Shown here one piece after another: positions 17,929 through 27,268 of a DNA stretch of 64,000 nt. A program made the translations under genes and the position numbers. Below the pieces are notes generated by a model. It was not told the DNA's origin and searched no databases. It saw only the letters and a list, made by a program, of their open reading frames with translations. Numbering within the stretch: the first letter of the stretch is position 1; each line of letters opens with the position of its first letter. Origin of the DNA: Acidovorax radicis N35 (GTDB lineage Bacteria > Pseudomonadota > Gammaproteobacteria > Burkholderiales > Burkholderiaceae_C); the NCBI RefSeq assembly GCF_000204195.1, contig NZ_AFBG01000018.1, positions 496,001 through 560,000 on the forward strand, given 5' to 3'.

Positions 17929-18483
17929 TTACACGCGCTTGCGGTATTCGCCGGTGCGGGTGTCGATTTCGATCTTGTCGCCTTGGCTGACGAACAGGGG
18001 CACAGGCACTTCGAAGCCGGTGGCGATCTTGGCGGGCTTGAGCACCTTGCCGGACGTGTCACCCTTGACGGCAGGTTCCGTCCAGGTGATTTCGCGCTCG
18101 ACGCTGGTGGGCAGTTCGACCGAAATGGCCTTGCCGTCGTAGAACACCACTTCGAGGGCCATGCCGTCTTCCAGGTAGTTCAGTGCGTCGCCCATGTTTT
18201 CGGCTTCGACTTCGTACTGGTTGAACTCGGTGTCCATGCAGACATACATGGGGTCGGCGAAATAGGAGTAGGTGCACTCCTTCTTGTCCAGGATCACGTT
18301 GTCGATCTTGTCGTCGGCCTTGAACACGTTTTCCGTGCCGAAGTTGCCGATCAGGCTCTTGAGCTTCATGCGCACGGTGGCGGCACCGCGGCCGCCGCGG
18401 GCGTATTCGGTCTTCAGGACGACCATGGGGTCCTTGCCGTGCATGATGACGTTGCCGGCGCGGATTTCTTGAGCGATTTTCAT
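17929..18483 (-). CDS. efp: Translation elongation factor P
   Basis: A 184-residue EF-P, which relieves ribosome stalling at polyproline stretches. The modification loop carries arginine at position 32 ([10 protein letters not shown]), the residue rhamnosylated by EarP, instead of the lysine modified by EpmA. This agrees with the earP gene 153 bp upstream on the same strand. The three barrel domains and the C-terminal [15 protein letters not shown] are complete. Confidence 0.97.
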   Translation of the reverse strand: MKIAQEIRAGNVIMHGKDPMVVLKTEYARGGRGAATVRMKLKSLIGNFGTENVFKADDKIDNVILDKKECTYSYFADPMYVCMDTEFNQYEVEAENMGDALNYLEDGMALEVVFYDGKAISVELPTSVEREITWTEPAVKGDTSGKVLKPAKIATGFEVPVPLFVSQGDKIEIDTRTGEYRKRV

Positions 18484-18636
18484 AGCATGTTGCTTGGGTT
18501 GGGGCCGCTCAACGCACGGGCCGGCAAACTGGCGGATGGATCTGCTGGTTTGCCCTGCCGATGCATGTTCCGCGGCGGGAATGCGCGGGGTGGGGGCACT
18601 GACATGCCGTACCTGTTTTGCGCAAAGCCTCGGATT

Positions 18637-19791
18637 TTACCGTTTTTCGGCGACAAAGCCCAAAAGTTGTGCAACGAGGTTGTCCTGCGTCAGCAGGCGC
18701 GCGCGGGCAGCCTGAATGCATGCCGTCCACTCGGCCAGGGTGTCGTCGTCGGGCCATTGCAGCGGCGCGGTGTCCAGCCCGTTCCAGGTGGCGTGGAATT
18801 GCCGAAGGGACGCGGGGGCCTGCAGCCAGTCCAGAAACGCCCAGAGCTTATCGTGGTGGGCGTTGTCGTGCTGCGGGTAGATCTGCCAGACCAGCGCCTG
18901 CCCGGCCCAGAGCGCACGCACCAGCGAGTCTTCGCCACGCACGGCATTGAAGTCGCAGGCCCACAACATCTCGTCAAACGCGGGCTGGGGGCGGGGGGGG
19001 AGGTATGAAATCAATAGCTGCTCGCGCCCGCCAGATAAGCGCTGGTGGCCAATTTGTTTCATATTTTGGACGCCGTGCTCCGCCAGCGCTGCCCGCACGG
19101 CGGCCGTGGGGCGGCCCGGTGTCACCAGCAACTGCGTGGGCTGTGCCTGGCAGTGCCACAACAGCTCCGGCAGGGCGGCGGGTTCGTAGCAGAACAGCGA
19201 AACCCAGCGCTGCTCTGGGCCACCATCGCCCAGCCCGAACGCCGACGCGTGCTTTGCGTGCCAGGCGCTGCGGTCAAACGCCTCGCGCCGTGCCATCAGG
19301 CCGCGCTCGCGCAGCAAGCCGCCCGTGGCGGGCGTGAAGCCCGGGTAGAAGAACCAGCGTGTCCAGCCTGCACCGGGGCCGGACGAGAGCAGCGAGGACA
19401 GCTTGTGATGGCGCTCCACGTAGCTTTCGGCCGACAGGTATTCCAGGTTGATCCAGACAGGTTTTCGGTCTTTTTGGCCTCTAGCGCTTGATTGGTAGGC
19501 GCTGTAAGCTATGAATTCAGGAGCAATGTCGCAACCGAAGGCCTCCACCATCACATCGGGCGAGGCCTCATCGGGGCCGGGCGGTGGCGAACCCCAGGCG
19601 CGCAGCTCCACACCCGGGCAGCCTGTGGGCGCCATCCACTGCAGGGCCGAGGCATCGTCAACCCACAGGCGCACGCGGTGACCCCGTGCGGCCAGCTGCG
19701 CCACCAGGCGCCAGCACACGCCGATGTCGCCAAAGTTGTCGATCACGCGGCAGAACACATCCCACTGCAGGGGCGGCAGAGGATGGTTCAT
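18637..19791 (-). CDS. earP: EF-P arginine-32 rhamnosyltransferase EarP, with two repeat-encoded insertions
   Basis: A 384-residue GT-B inverting glycosyltransferase that moves rhamnose from dTDP-rhamnose to Arg32 of EF-P. The catalytic/substrate region is FCRVIDNFGDIGVCWRL with Asp18 and Asp22; the nucleotide-binding part RGEDSLVRALWAG and WQIYPQHDNAH is intact. Two segments (about residues 91-107 and 244-262) are encoded in frame by copies D and B of the dispersed element; typical EarP proteins as I remember them lack these stretches. The ATG overlaps the stop of the upstream lysR (ATGA), so translation is probably coupled. efp follows downstream. Confidence 0.92.
   Translation of the reverse strand: MNHPLPPLQWDVFCRVIDNFGDIGVCWRLVAQLAARGHRVRLWVDDASALQWMAPTGCPGVELRAWGSPPPGPDEASPDVMVEAFGCDIAPEFIAYSAYQSSARGQKDRKPVWINLEYLSAESYVERHHKLSSLLSSGPGAGWTRWFFYPGFTPATGGLLRERGLMARREAFDRSAWHAKHASAFGLGDGGPEQRWVSLFCYEPAALPELLWHCQAQPTQLLVTPGRPTAAVRAALAEHGVQNMKQIGHQRLSGGREQLLISYLPPRPQPAFDEMLWACDFNAVRGEDSLVRALWAGQALVWQIYPQHDNAHHDKLWAFLDWLQAPASLRQFHATWNGLDTAPLQWPDDDTLAEWTACIQAARARLLTQDNLVAQLLGFVAEKR
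19008..19062 (+). repeat. Dispersed element copy B (inside earP)
   Basis: It reads AATCAATAGCTGCTCGCGCC, then CGCCAGATAAGCGCTGGTGGCCAA, matching copy A in the same orientation on the plus strand. It lies within earP, in frame, and encodes MKQIGHQRLSGGREQLLIS of the protein. Confidence 0.75.
19471..19519 (-). repeat. Dispersed element copy D (inside earP)
   Basis: On the plus strand it reads TTTTTGGCCTCTAGCGCTTG, then ATTGGTAGGCGCTGTAAGCTATGAATTC, the reverse orientation of the element. It encodes EFIAYSAYQSSARGQKD of EarP in frame and is inverted relative to copy B in the same gene. Confidence 0.65.
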
Positions 19792-20690
19792 AGGGAGGGC
19801 GTCGGTGGCTGCGAGCGCAGGTGCTCCACCAGCAGCCGGGCAACGCTGGAGAGCGATTCTTCGGACCGCACACACAGCGCCAGCCGCCGCTGCGCCCACG
19901 GCTCGTTCAGCGTGATGGTGCGGATGGCCAGCGTGCCCTGGTACAGGGCGGCACTGCCACGGGGCAGCACGCCCACGCCCAGGCCCGCGTTGACCATGAG
20001 GCACAGCGCGTCGTAGCTGGTGACCTGCATGCGCAGGCGCAGTGGCAGGCCCGCCTCGGACGCCGCGCGGGTCAGCTGGTTGTTGATGGCGCTGCCCGGG
20101 TGTACGCCCACAAAGTCGAAGGGCAGGGCGTCTGCCAGCCGCACGGACTTGCGCCGTGCCAGCGCGTGGCCTGTGGGCACCACCAGCACCAGTTCGTCGG
20201 TGCGGTAGGGCAGCAGCGTCACGCGTTCGCCGTAGTTGCCTTCATTGAGGATGCCCACGTCGGCCGCGTTCTCGGCCACTGAATGGGCTATTGATGTGCT
20301 GATCTGCTCCTGGAGCCGCACGTCTACCTGCGGGTGTTGCGCCAAAAAGCTCTGCAGCTCGGCTGGCAGAAACTGTGTGATGGCCGAGATGTTGGCCACC
20401 ACGCGCACATGGCCGCGCACGCCGGTGCCGTATTCGCGCATCTGCGTGGCGATGCCGTCCAGGTCGTTGAGCACGCCACGCGCCAGGTTCAGCAACGCAA
20501 AGGCAGCGGCGGTAGGCTCGGTGCCTTTGTTGCTGCGGGTGAACAGCGCCACCTGCAGCGCGTCTTCCAGGTCGGCCAGGCGGCGGCTCACGGCCGAGGC
20601 GGCCAGGTGCTCGCGCGCGGCAGCGGCAGCGATGGTGTTTTCTTCCATGACGGCCACAAACAGGCGCAGGGAGACGGGGTCGAGTTTCAT
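19788..20690 (-). CDS. LysR-family transcriptional regulator
   Basis: A 300-residue LysR-type regulator. The N-terminal winged helix-turn-helix (LRLFVAVMEENTIAAAAARE, then AASAVSRRLADLEDALQVALF) is followed by a periplasmic-binding-like effector domain (VRVVANISAITQFLPAEL and MVNAGLGVGVLPRG). It is transcribed divergently from the CoA-transferase/lyase operon with a 136-bp gap, so that operon is the likely target. Its stop codon overlaps the earP start, an odd pairing of a local regulator with a housekeeping modification enzyme. Confidence 0.9.
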   Translation of the reverse strand: MKLDPVSLRLFVAVMEENTIAAAAAREHLAASAVSRRLADLEDALQVALFTRSNKGTEPTAAAFALLNLARGVLNDLDGIATQMREYGTGVRGHVRVVANISAITQFLPAELQSFLAQHPQVDVRLQEQISTSIAHSVAENAADVGILNEGNYGERVTLLPYRTDELVLVVPTGHALARRKSVRLADALPFDFVGVHPGSAINNQLTRAASEAGLPLRLRMQVTSYDALCLMVNAGLGVGVLPRGSAALYQGTLAIRTITLNEPWAQRRLALCVRSEESLSSVARLLVEHLRSQPPTPSL

Positions 20691-20826
20691 GGATCGTGGA
20701 TGTTACCCCCGCCATGCCGGTTTGCGATGGCAGCTTCGTGCTTGAGCGATTTACGGCGCCGCGCGTGCTGCGCATGATTCGCACCGAACCGCCTCTGTGC
20801 GAGGCCTGCAGGAGACACACATTTCC

Positions 20827-22032
20827 ATGGATTCCATTGCTTCCCCCGCCGCACTGCAAGGCGTGCGTGTCATCGAAATGGGCCAGCTCATCGCCGGGCC
20901 GTTCTGCGGCAAGACGCTGGGCGAGTTTGGCGCCGACGTGATCAAGATCGAGGCCCCGGAGACGGGAGACCCGCTGCGCAACTGGCGCCTCATCAAGGAA
21001 GGCACCTCCGTCTGGTGGCAGGTGCAGTCGCGCAACAAACGTTCGGTGGCGTTGGACCTGCGCCAGAAGGAAGGCCAAACAATAGCCCGCCAGCTGATTG
21101 CCGAGGCCGATGTGCTGGTCGAGAACTTCCGCCCCGGCACGCTCGAAGGCTGGGGCATGTCGCCCGAAGAGTTGCACGCGCTCAATCCTGGCTTGGTCAT
21201 GTTGCGCATCTCGGGCTACGGCCAGACGGGCCCCTACCGCGACCTGCCGGGTTTTGGTGCCATCGGCGAGGCCATGGGCGGCCTGCGCCACCTGACGGGC
21301 GAGCCCGGCCGCGTGCCGGTGCGTGTGGGCGTGTCCATCGGCGACACGCTGGCGGCACTGCACGGCACCATCGGTGTGCTCACGGCGCTGTACCACCGCA
21401 AGGTCAACGGTGGCCAGGGCCAGGTGATCGACGTGGCGCTGCACGAGGCCGTGTTCAATGTGATGGAAAGCCTGATCCCTGAGTACAGCGCCTTCGGCGC
21501 CGTGCGCGAGGCCGCAGGCAGCGCGCTGCCGGGCATTGCACCGAGCAACGCCTACCCCTGCCAGGACGGCTGGGTGCTGGTGGCGGGCAATGGCGACAGC
21601 ATTTTCAAGCGGTTGATGGATGCGATTGGCAGGCCTGACCTGGGCGCCGCGCCCGACCTGGCCAACAACACCGGCCGCGTGGCACGTGTGGAAGAGATCG
21701 ACGCTGCGATTGGCGCCTGGAGCGCGCAGCGCACCGTGCAGCAGGTGCTGGATGCATTGGGCGCCGCCCGCGTGCCTGCAGGCAAGGTCTACACCGCCAA
21801 AGACATTGCCGAAGACCCGCACTACCGCGCCCGCGACATGCTGCTGACCCAGCAGACGCGCGATGGCTACAGCGTGGAAGTGCCTGGCATCGTGCCCAAG
21901 CTCTCGGCCACGCCGGGCAGCATCCGCAGCAGCGCGCCGCACCTGGGCGACGACACCGATGCAGTGCTGGCCGAGGCTGGCCTCACGGCCGAACAGATTG
22001 CGCTGTTGCGCAGCAAAGGGGTGATTCAATGA
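20827..22032 (+). CDS. CaiB/BaiF (class III) CoA-transferase
   Basis: A 401-residue class III CoA-transferase with LQGVRVIEMGQLIAGPFCGK near the N-terminus, the LGADV-like GEFGADVIKIEAP and the SVALDLR motif. The expected catalytic aspartate is in VALDLRQKEG or the following DVLVENFRPG region. It probably activates a carboxylic acid as its CoA thioester for the lyase encoded by the overlapping next gene. Start ATG 20827 has AGGAGA 11 nt upstream. The protein is full length for the family. Confidence 0.9.
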   Translation: MDSIASPAALQGVRVIEMGQLIAGPFCGKTLGEFGADVIKIEAPETGDPLRNWRLIKEGTSVWWQVQSRNKRSVALDLRQKEGQTIARQLIAEADVLVENFRPGTLEGWGMSPEELHALNPGLVMLRISGYGQTGPYRDLPGFGAIGEAMGGLRHLTGEPGRVPVRVGVSIGDTLAALHGTIGVLTALYHRKVNGGQGQVIDVALHEAVFNVMESLIPEYSAFGAVREAAGSALPGIAPSNAYPCQDGWVLVAGNGDSIFKRLMDAIGRPDLGAAPDLANNTGRVARVEEIDAAIGAWSAQRTVQQVLDALGAARVPAGKVYTAKDIAEDPHYRARDMLLTQQTRDGYSVEVPGIVPKLSATPGSIRSSAPHLGDDTDAVLAEAGLTAEQIALLRSKGVIQ

Positions 22033-23009
22033 GCGCATCCAAGACGGTGTGGCAGGGCGCAGGCCGCCGCATCTACATGCAGGAAGTCGGTCTGCGCGAC
22101 GGCCTGCAGATGGAGAAGGCCTTTGTGCCCACGGCCGACAAGATCGCGCTGTGCAACGCACTGTCGGCGGCGGGCCTGTCCAAGATCGAGGTGACCTCGT
22201 TCACCTCGCCCACGGCCATCCCTGCGCTCAAAGACGCCGAGATCGTGATGCGCGAGATCACGCACAGCCCTGGCACGGTCTACACCGCGCTGGTGCCCAA
22301 TCTGCGCGGTGCGGAGCGCGCCATCGAGTCGCGCACGGACGAGCTGAATCTCGTCATGTCGGTCAGCGCCACGCACAACCTGGCCAATCTGCGCATGACG
22401 CAGGAACAGTCGTTTGCGGCGTTGGCGCAAGTGGTGGCCCTGGCGCAGGGCGCCAACGTGGCGGTGAATGTGTCGCTGTCCTGCGTGTTCGGCTGCCCCA
22501 TGGAAGGCGATGTGGCCCAGGCCGATGTGTTCGGCTGGGTGCAGCGCTTTGTGGACCTCGGCGCGCGTGGCATCACGCTGTGCGACACCACGGGCATGGC
22601 CTACCCCACGCAGGTGCACCAGCTCACGGCGGCGGCCCGCGCACGCTGGCAGGGGGTGGAGTTCACCCTGCATTTCCACAACACGCGCGGCATGGGGCTG
22701 GCCAATGTGCTGGCGGCCATCGACGCGGGTGCGGACCGGTTCGATACCTCGCTGGGCGGCCTGGGCGGCTGCCCCTATGCGCCGGGCGCCAGCGGCAATG
22801 TGTGCAGCGAAGAGATCGTGCATGCGCTGGCGCTGATGGGCTATGACACCGGGGTGGATCTGGCACAACTGGTGGCCGCTGCGCAGCAACTGCCTGCGTT
22901 CATTGGCCACGACATTCCCAGCCAAATCGCCAAGGCGGGCCCGCGCCTGGCGCTGCACCCGGTGCCTGCGGATTTCGAAGCCATTCGCGAAAGGGCGCTT
23001 GCCCGCTGA
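22029..23009 (+). CDS. Hydroxymethylglutaryl-CoA lyase-like enzyme
   Basis: A 326-residue HMGL-like TIM barrel. It has EVGLRDGLQMEK with the metal-ligand Asp, the LHFHNTRGMGLAN metal-binding histidines and the catalytic-cysteine loop GASGNVCSEE. Such enzymes cleave 3-hydroxy-3-methylglutaryl-CoA or related 3-hydroxyacyl-CoAs to acetyl-CoA and a ketoacid or acetoacetate. The ATG overlaps the CoA-transferase stop (ATGA). Together the pair would activate and cleave a branched dicarboxylic acid; the exact acid cannot be told from sequence. Confidence 0.88.
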   Translation: MSASKTVWQGAGRRIYMQEVGLRDGLQMEKAFVPTADKIALCNALSAAGLSKIEVTSFTSPTAIPALKDAEIVMREITHSPGTVYTALVPNLRGAERAIESRTDELNLVMSVSATHNLANLRMTQEQSFAALAQVVALAQGANVAVNVSLSCVFGCPMEGDVAQADVFGWVQRFVDLGARGITLCDTTGMAYPTQVHQLTAAARARWQGVEFTLHFHNTRGMGLANVLAAIDAGADRFDTSLGGLGGCPYAPGASGNVCSEEIVHALALMGYDTGVDLAQLVAAAQQLPAFIGHDIPSQIAKAGPRLALHPVPADFEAIRERALAR

Positions 23010-23055
23010 ATGCGGGCGAGCCTGCATTCATACATAACACCAGGAGACAAAAGCC

Positions 23056-24036
23056 ATGACATTTCAAACGACGCTGTCCCGCCGCATCTTTACCGCCGCC
23101 GTGCTGTGCTCCGCTGCTTTGGCTGCGGGCGCGCAGGACAAATACCCCTCCAAGCCCATCACCGTGGTCGTGCCCCAGGCCGCTGGTGGCGCCAACGACG
23201 CCATTGCGCGCGTGGTGGCGCAAAAACTCAGCGAACAACTGGGCCAGAGCGTGATCGTGGACAACCGCCCTGGTGCGGGCGGCACCCTGGCCACCGGCGC
23301 CACGGCCCGCGCGCGCAATGATGGCTACACCCTGCTGCTGACGGCCGACAGCGCCCATGTGATCGGCCCTGCGCTGTACAAGAACCCGGGGTTCGATCCG
23401 GTCAAGGACTTCGCACCCGTGGCGCCCGTGGCCACGGCGGGCTATGTGCTGGTGGCGCATCCATCCTTCCCGGCTAATACCGTGGCCGAAATGGTGGCTT
23501 TGGCCAAGGCCAGCCCCGGCAAATATTCGATTGCCTCGGCGGGCAACGGCACGCTGAACCACCTGATTGGCGAGATGCTGCAGAAGGCGGCAGGCATCCA
23601 GCTGCAGCACATCCCTTACAAAGGTTCGGCGGCAGCCGCCACCGATGTGGTGGGCGGGCAGGTGCCGCTGTCGGTGCAAAGCCTGCCGTCGGCCATTGCC
23701 TTCATCAAGGCGGGCAAGCTCAAGGTGCTGGGCGTGGTCAACGAAAAGCGTGTGGCCGCGCTGCCCGATGCGCCCACCATTGGTGAGACGATCAAGGGCT
23801 TTGGCCAGGCGCCCTGGTATGCGCTGTTTGCCCCGGCCGGCACGCCCGCGCCCATCGTGGCGCAGTTGCAGGCCGAGGTGGCCCGTGCGCTGGAGCACAA
23901 AGACGTGGTGGACAAGCTGGCCACCGTGGGCTGCGAGCCCTTCAAGGGTACGGCGGCGCAGCTGGCGGCGCTGGTGCAGTCCGACCTGCCCAAGTGGAGC
24001 CGTGTGGTCAAGGACACGGGCGCGACGGTAGATTGA
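23056..24036 (+). CDS. Bug-family tripartite tricarboxylate transporter substrate-binding protein
   Basis: A 326-residue Bug receptor: signal peptide ending AAGAQ (about residue 26), then YPSKPITVVVPQAAGGAND, VIVDNRPGAGGTLATGA, GYTLLLTADS and HIPYKGSAAAATDVVGGQV. It binds a carboxylate in the periplasm. Co-transcription behind the CoA-transferase and lyase genes suggests that it captures their substrate. AGGAG lies upstream of the ATG. A second Bug gene follows. Confidence 0.93.
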   Translation: MTFQTTLSRRIFTAAVLCSAALAAGAQDKYPSKPITVVVPQAAGGANDAIARVVAQKLSEQLGQSVIVDNRPGAGGTLATGATARARNDGYTLLLTADSAHVIGPALYKNPGFDPVKDFAPVAPVATAGYVLVAHPSFPANTVAEMVALAKASPGKYSIASAGNGTLNHLIGEMLQKAAGIQLQHIPYKGSAAAATDVVGGQVPLSVQSLPSAIAFIKAGKLKVLGVVNEKRVAALPDAPTIGETIKGFGQAPWYALFAPAGTPAPIVAQLQAEVARALEHKDVVDKLATVGCEPFKGTAAQLAALVQSDLPKWSRVVKDTGATVD

Positions 24037-24115
24037 GCGGTGCACGACTGTCGAACCCTGCTGCCTTTTTGATACTCAGACCTTTCACAACAACGACAAC
24101 GGAGACATCGCTTTC

Positions 24116-25099
24116 ATGAAAACCACCCGCAAACAGTTCACCACCCTGGCCCTTGCCGCACTGGCCGCCATCAGCTTCATCGGCCACGCAGCGGCGCAGG
24201 GCGCTTACCCGTCCAAGAACGTGACCCTGGTGGTGCCCACCGCCGCCGGTGGCACCACCGACCTGTCGGCCCGCATGCTGGCGCAGGCGCTTGCGCCGGT
24301 GCTGGGCCAGTCGGTCATCGCAGACAACAAGGGCGGGGGCAACGGCAACATTGCGGCCAGCGCCGTCAAGCGGGCCGAGGCCGACGGCTACACGCTGCTC
24401 ATGCAGTACTCGGGCTACCACGTCATCTCGCCCCACATCACCAAACAAAAGCAGTGGGAGCAGAGCGACTTTCAGCCTGTGGCCAATGTCATCTCGGCTC
24501 CGCAGATCATCGTGGTGCGCAACGACCTGCCGGTGAAGACGCTGGCTGAACTCATCGCTTATGCCAAGGCCAATCCCGGCAAGCTCAACTACGCTTCGTC
24601 GGGCAATGGATCGTTGCAGCATGTCACGGGTGCCATGCTGGAGCAGCAAGGCGCCATCAAGATGGTCCACGTGCCCTACAAAGGCACGGGCCCCGCGCTG
24701 CAGGACCTGCTGGGCGGCCAGGTGGACCTGACATTCGGCACCGCGCCCCCCTTCATGCCCCACATCGCCAGCGGCAAGCTGCGCGTGCTGGCCGTGACGG
24801 GCAAGCAGCGCCTGCCCAGCCTGCCCGATGTGCCCACCACAGCCGAGGCGGGCTACCCCAAGGTCGATGCCACCTCGTGGTTTGCGGTGTTTGCCCCCGC
24901 CGCCGTACCCAAGGCCGTGGTGGACAAGCTCACGGCCGACATCCGCACCGTGGTGCAGAACCCGGCCTTCCAGCAAAAGGCACAAGAGCAGGGCGCCACG
25001 GCGGACTACCAGACCCCCGCGCAGCTGGGTGACAAGGTGAAGGCCGATCTGGCCAACTGGGCCACGGTGGTGAAAACCTCCAAGATCGAGGCGGAGTGA
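24116..25099 (+). CDS. Bug-family tripartite tricarboxylate transporter substrate-binding protein
   Basis: A 327-residue Bug receptor with signal peptide (cleavage near AAAQG, about residue 24), then YPSKNVTLVVPTAAGGTTDL, VIADNKGGGNGNIAAS, and VPYKGTGPALQDLLGGQVDL. It is clearly diverged from the preceding receptor, so the two probably bind different ligands or conformers rather than being a fresh duplication. No TctA/TctB permease is present in the operon. Confidence 0.93.
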   Translation: MKTTRKQFTTLALAALAAISFIGHAAAQGAYPSKNVTLVVPTAAGGTTDLSARMLAQALAPVLGQSVIADNKGGGNGNIAASAVKRAEADGYTLLMQYSGYHVISPHITKQKQWEQSDFQPVANVISAPQIIVVRNDLPVKTLAELIAYAKANPGKLNYASSGNGSLQHVTGAMLEQQGAIKMVHVPYKGTGPALQDLLGGQVDLTFGTAPPFMPHIASGKLRVLAVTGKQRLPSLPDVPTTAEAGYPKVDATSWFAVFAPAAVPKAVVDKLTADIRTVVQNPAFQQKAQEQGATADYQTPAQLGDKVKADLANWATVVKTSKIEAE

Positions 25100-25120
25100 T
25101 CCGGAGGATTCGGAAAATTG

Positions 25121-25176
25121 AATTAAAAAGCCTGCTGGCGCCCGCTGGATAGGCGCTAGCAGCTATTTATTTGATA
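25121..25176 (-). repeat. Dispersed element copy C (after the second Bug gene)
   Basis: Plus-strand sequence AAAAAGCCTGCTGGCGCCCG, then CTGGATAGGCGCTAGCAGCTATTTATTTGATAG, the reverse orientation of the element. It begins about 20 bp after the Bug stop codon and may serve as a hairpin at the operon end. Confidence 0.75.
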
Positions 25177-25216
25177 GTGAGTGGGGCAGGCTGCGCGCGG
25201 GGCCACAATACGCGCC

Positions 25217-27223
25217 ATGTCTGATGTGCATTCCGAAGAACTCCTGGCGCAGGTGGCTGCGCTGCCCGCGCTGCCGGGTGTGTACCGCTATTTCGACGCG
25301 CAGGATGCGCTGCTGTATGTGGGCAAGGCGCTCAACCTCAAGCGCCGGGTGTCCAGCTACTTCCAGAAGAACCATGGTGGCACCCGCATTGGTCACATGG
25401 TCAGCAAGATCGTGCGCATGGAGACCACGGTGGTGCGCTCCGAGGCCGAGGCGTTGCTGCTCGAAAACAACCTCATCAAGACGCTGAACCCCAAGTTCAA
25501 CATCCTGTTCAGGGACGACAAGAGCTATCCGTATCTCAAGATCACCGGCACACCCGCGGCCAGCGGCAACGCGCCCGGCCAGCTGTTTCCGCGCATGGCG
25601 TATTACCGGGGGGCGGTGGACAAGCGCCATCGGTATTTCGGCCCGTACCCCAGTGCGTGGGCGGTCAAGGAAACCATTCAGCTGCTGCAGAAGGTGTTTC
25701 GACTGCGCACCTGCGAAGACACCGTGTTTGCCAACCGCACGCGGCCCTGCCTTTTGTTCCAGATCAAGCGCTGCACTGGCCCGTGTGTGGACCTGATCTC
25801 ACCCGAGGCCTATGCCGCCGACGTGTCGCATGCCGAGGCGCTGCTGCGCGGCGAAACGCAGGAGGTACTGCAAGCCATGGAGGCGCGCATGATGGCGCAC
25901 TCCGACAAGCTCGAATTTGAGCAGGCCGCCGAGGTGCGCAACCAGATCCAGGCGCTGTCGCGCGTGCTGCACCAGCAGTCCATCGAGATTGCGGACGACA
26001 AGGATGTGGACATCCTGGCCGTGCGCGTGCAAGGCGGCCGTGCCTGCGTGAACCTGGCCATGGTGCGCGGTGGGCGGCATCTGGGAGACCGGCCGTATTT
26101 CCCGGTGCATGTGGAAGACGCTGCTGCCGTGTTTGAGGAAGAGGGGGGCGAGGGTGCTGAGGTTTTCGATGAAAATGCGCCGGCCAGGCCCGTTCGCCGG
26201 GTCGAGGTGCTGGTGCTTGAGGCCTTCATCGCCCAGCACTACATCGGCGTGCCGGTGCCGCCGGTGCTGGTCACCAGCGAACCGGTGGACAAGGCGCTGC
26301 TGGAGGCACTGGGCGACCAGGCCGGTGTGCGCGTGACCGCGATCCACCAGCCCCGCGAGCAACGCCGCGCCTGGCTGGACATGGCGCAGAAGAACGCCGA
26401 CCTGCAACTGGCCCGGCTTCTGGCCGAAGAAGGCTCGCAGCAAGCCCGCACCCGTGCACTGGTAGAGGCGCTGGACCTGCCGCCCGAGGACATCGACCAG
26501 CTCACCATCGAGTGCTTCGACATCTCGCACACGGCGGGCGAATCCACCCAGGCATCGTGCGTGGTGTTCCACCACCACAAGATGCAAAGCAGCGAATACC
26601 GCCGCTACAAGATCGAAGGCATTACCGGCGGCGACGATTACGCCGCCATGCGCCAGGTGCTGACGCGCCGCTACAGCAAGGTGGCCGAGGCGGCGCGTGA
26701 AGCCGGTGGCATCGACTTTGCGGCCAACCCCGCGCCGGGAGGGGACGAACCCCCTAAGCCCAAAGGCGTGGCGCGGCTGCCGGACCTGGTGCTCATCGAT
26801 GGCGGCAAGGGCCAGGTCGGCGTGGCGCGCGAGGTGTTTACCGCGCTGGGGCTGGATCTGACGCGCATTGTGGGTGTCGAGAAGGGCGAAGGCCGAAAAG
26901 TGGGCCTGGAAGAGCTGGTGTTTGCCGATGGGCGCGAGAAGGTTTATCTGGGCAAGGACTCGGCTGCGCTGATGCTGGTGGCGCAGATCCGCGATGAAGC
27001 CCACCGCTTCGCCATCACGGGCATGCGCGCTGCGCGCGCCAAGGTGCGCGTGGGCGGTGGCCAGCTCGAAGAAATTGCGGGGGTGGGGCCCAAAAAACGG
27101 GCGCGGTTGCTGCAGCGTTTTGGGGGAGTGCGTGGGGTGGCGTCGGCCAGTGTGGAAGACTTGGTTACGGTGGATGGCATCTCGCGCGAACTGGCGGAAG
27201 AAATTTATAGGGCGTTGAGATAA
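25217..27223 (+). CDS. uvrC: Excinuclease ABC subunit C
   Basis: A 668-residue UvrC, which makes both incisions around UvrAB-bound DNA damage. It has the GIY-YIG nuclease domain ([20 protein letters not shown]), the UVR motif around [15 protein letters not shown], an RNase H-like C-terminal nuclease ([20 protein letters not shown] and [10 protein letters not shown]), and tandem helix-hairpin-helix motifs ([18 protein letters not shown]). It is somewhat longer than typical because of inserts such as residues about 305-335 and 500-520. Start 25217 ([13 protein letters not shown]). Confidence 0.96.
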   Translation: MSDVHSEELLAQVAALPALPGVYRYFDAQDALLYVGKALNLKRRVSSYFQKNHGGTRIGHMVSKIVRMETTVVRSEAEALLLENNLIKTLNPKFNILFRDDKSYPYLKITGTPAASGNAPGQLFPRMAYYRGAVDKRHRYFGPYPSAWAVKETIQLLQKVFRLRTCEDTVFANRTRPCLLFQIKRCTGPCVDLISPEAYAADVSHAEALLRGETQEVLQAMEARMMAHSDKLEFEQAAEVRNQIQALSRVLHQQSIEIADDKDVDILAVRVQGGRACVNLAMVRGGRHLGDRPYFPVHVEDAAAVFEEEGGEGAEVFDENAPARPVRRVEVLVLEAFIAQHYIGVPVPPVLVTSEPVDKALLEALGDQAGVRVTAIHQPREQRRAWLDMAQKNADLQLARLLAEEGSQQARTRALVEALDLPPEDIDQLTIECFDISHTAGESTQASCVVFHHHKMQSSEYRRYKIEGITGGDDYAAMRQVLTRRYSKVAEAAREAGGIDFAANPAPGGDEPPKPKGVARLPDLVLIDGGKGQVGVAREVFTALGLDLTRIVGVEKGEGRKVGLEELVFADGREKVYLGKDSAALMLVAQIRDEAHRFAITGMRAARAKVRVGGGQLEEIAGVGPKKRARLLQRFGGVRGVASASVEDLVTVDGISRELAEEIYRALR

Positions 27224-27226
27224 GCC

Positions 27227-27235
27227 TTATCCACA
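27227..27235 (+). promoter_or_regulatory. Perfect DnaA-box sequence (TTATCCACA) between uvrC and pgsA
   Basis: The 9-mer matches the consensus DnaA box exactly and lies 34 bp upstream of the pgsA start. No second exact box is visible nearby, so it is not an origin; it may be chance or a DnaA-responsive control site. Confidence 0.35.
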
Positions 27236-27268
27236 GCGCCGCTGCCGCGCCGTGACACAATCGCCGCC

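Noticed and set aside
27227..27235. Replication origin
   Set aside because: Only one exact DnaA box, no AT-rich unwinding region and no dnaA/dnaN neighbourhood.
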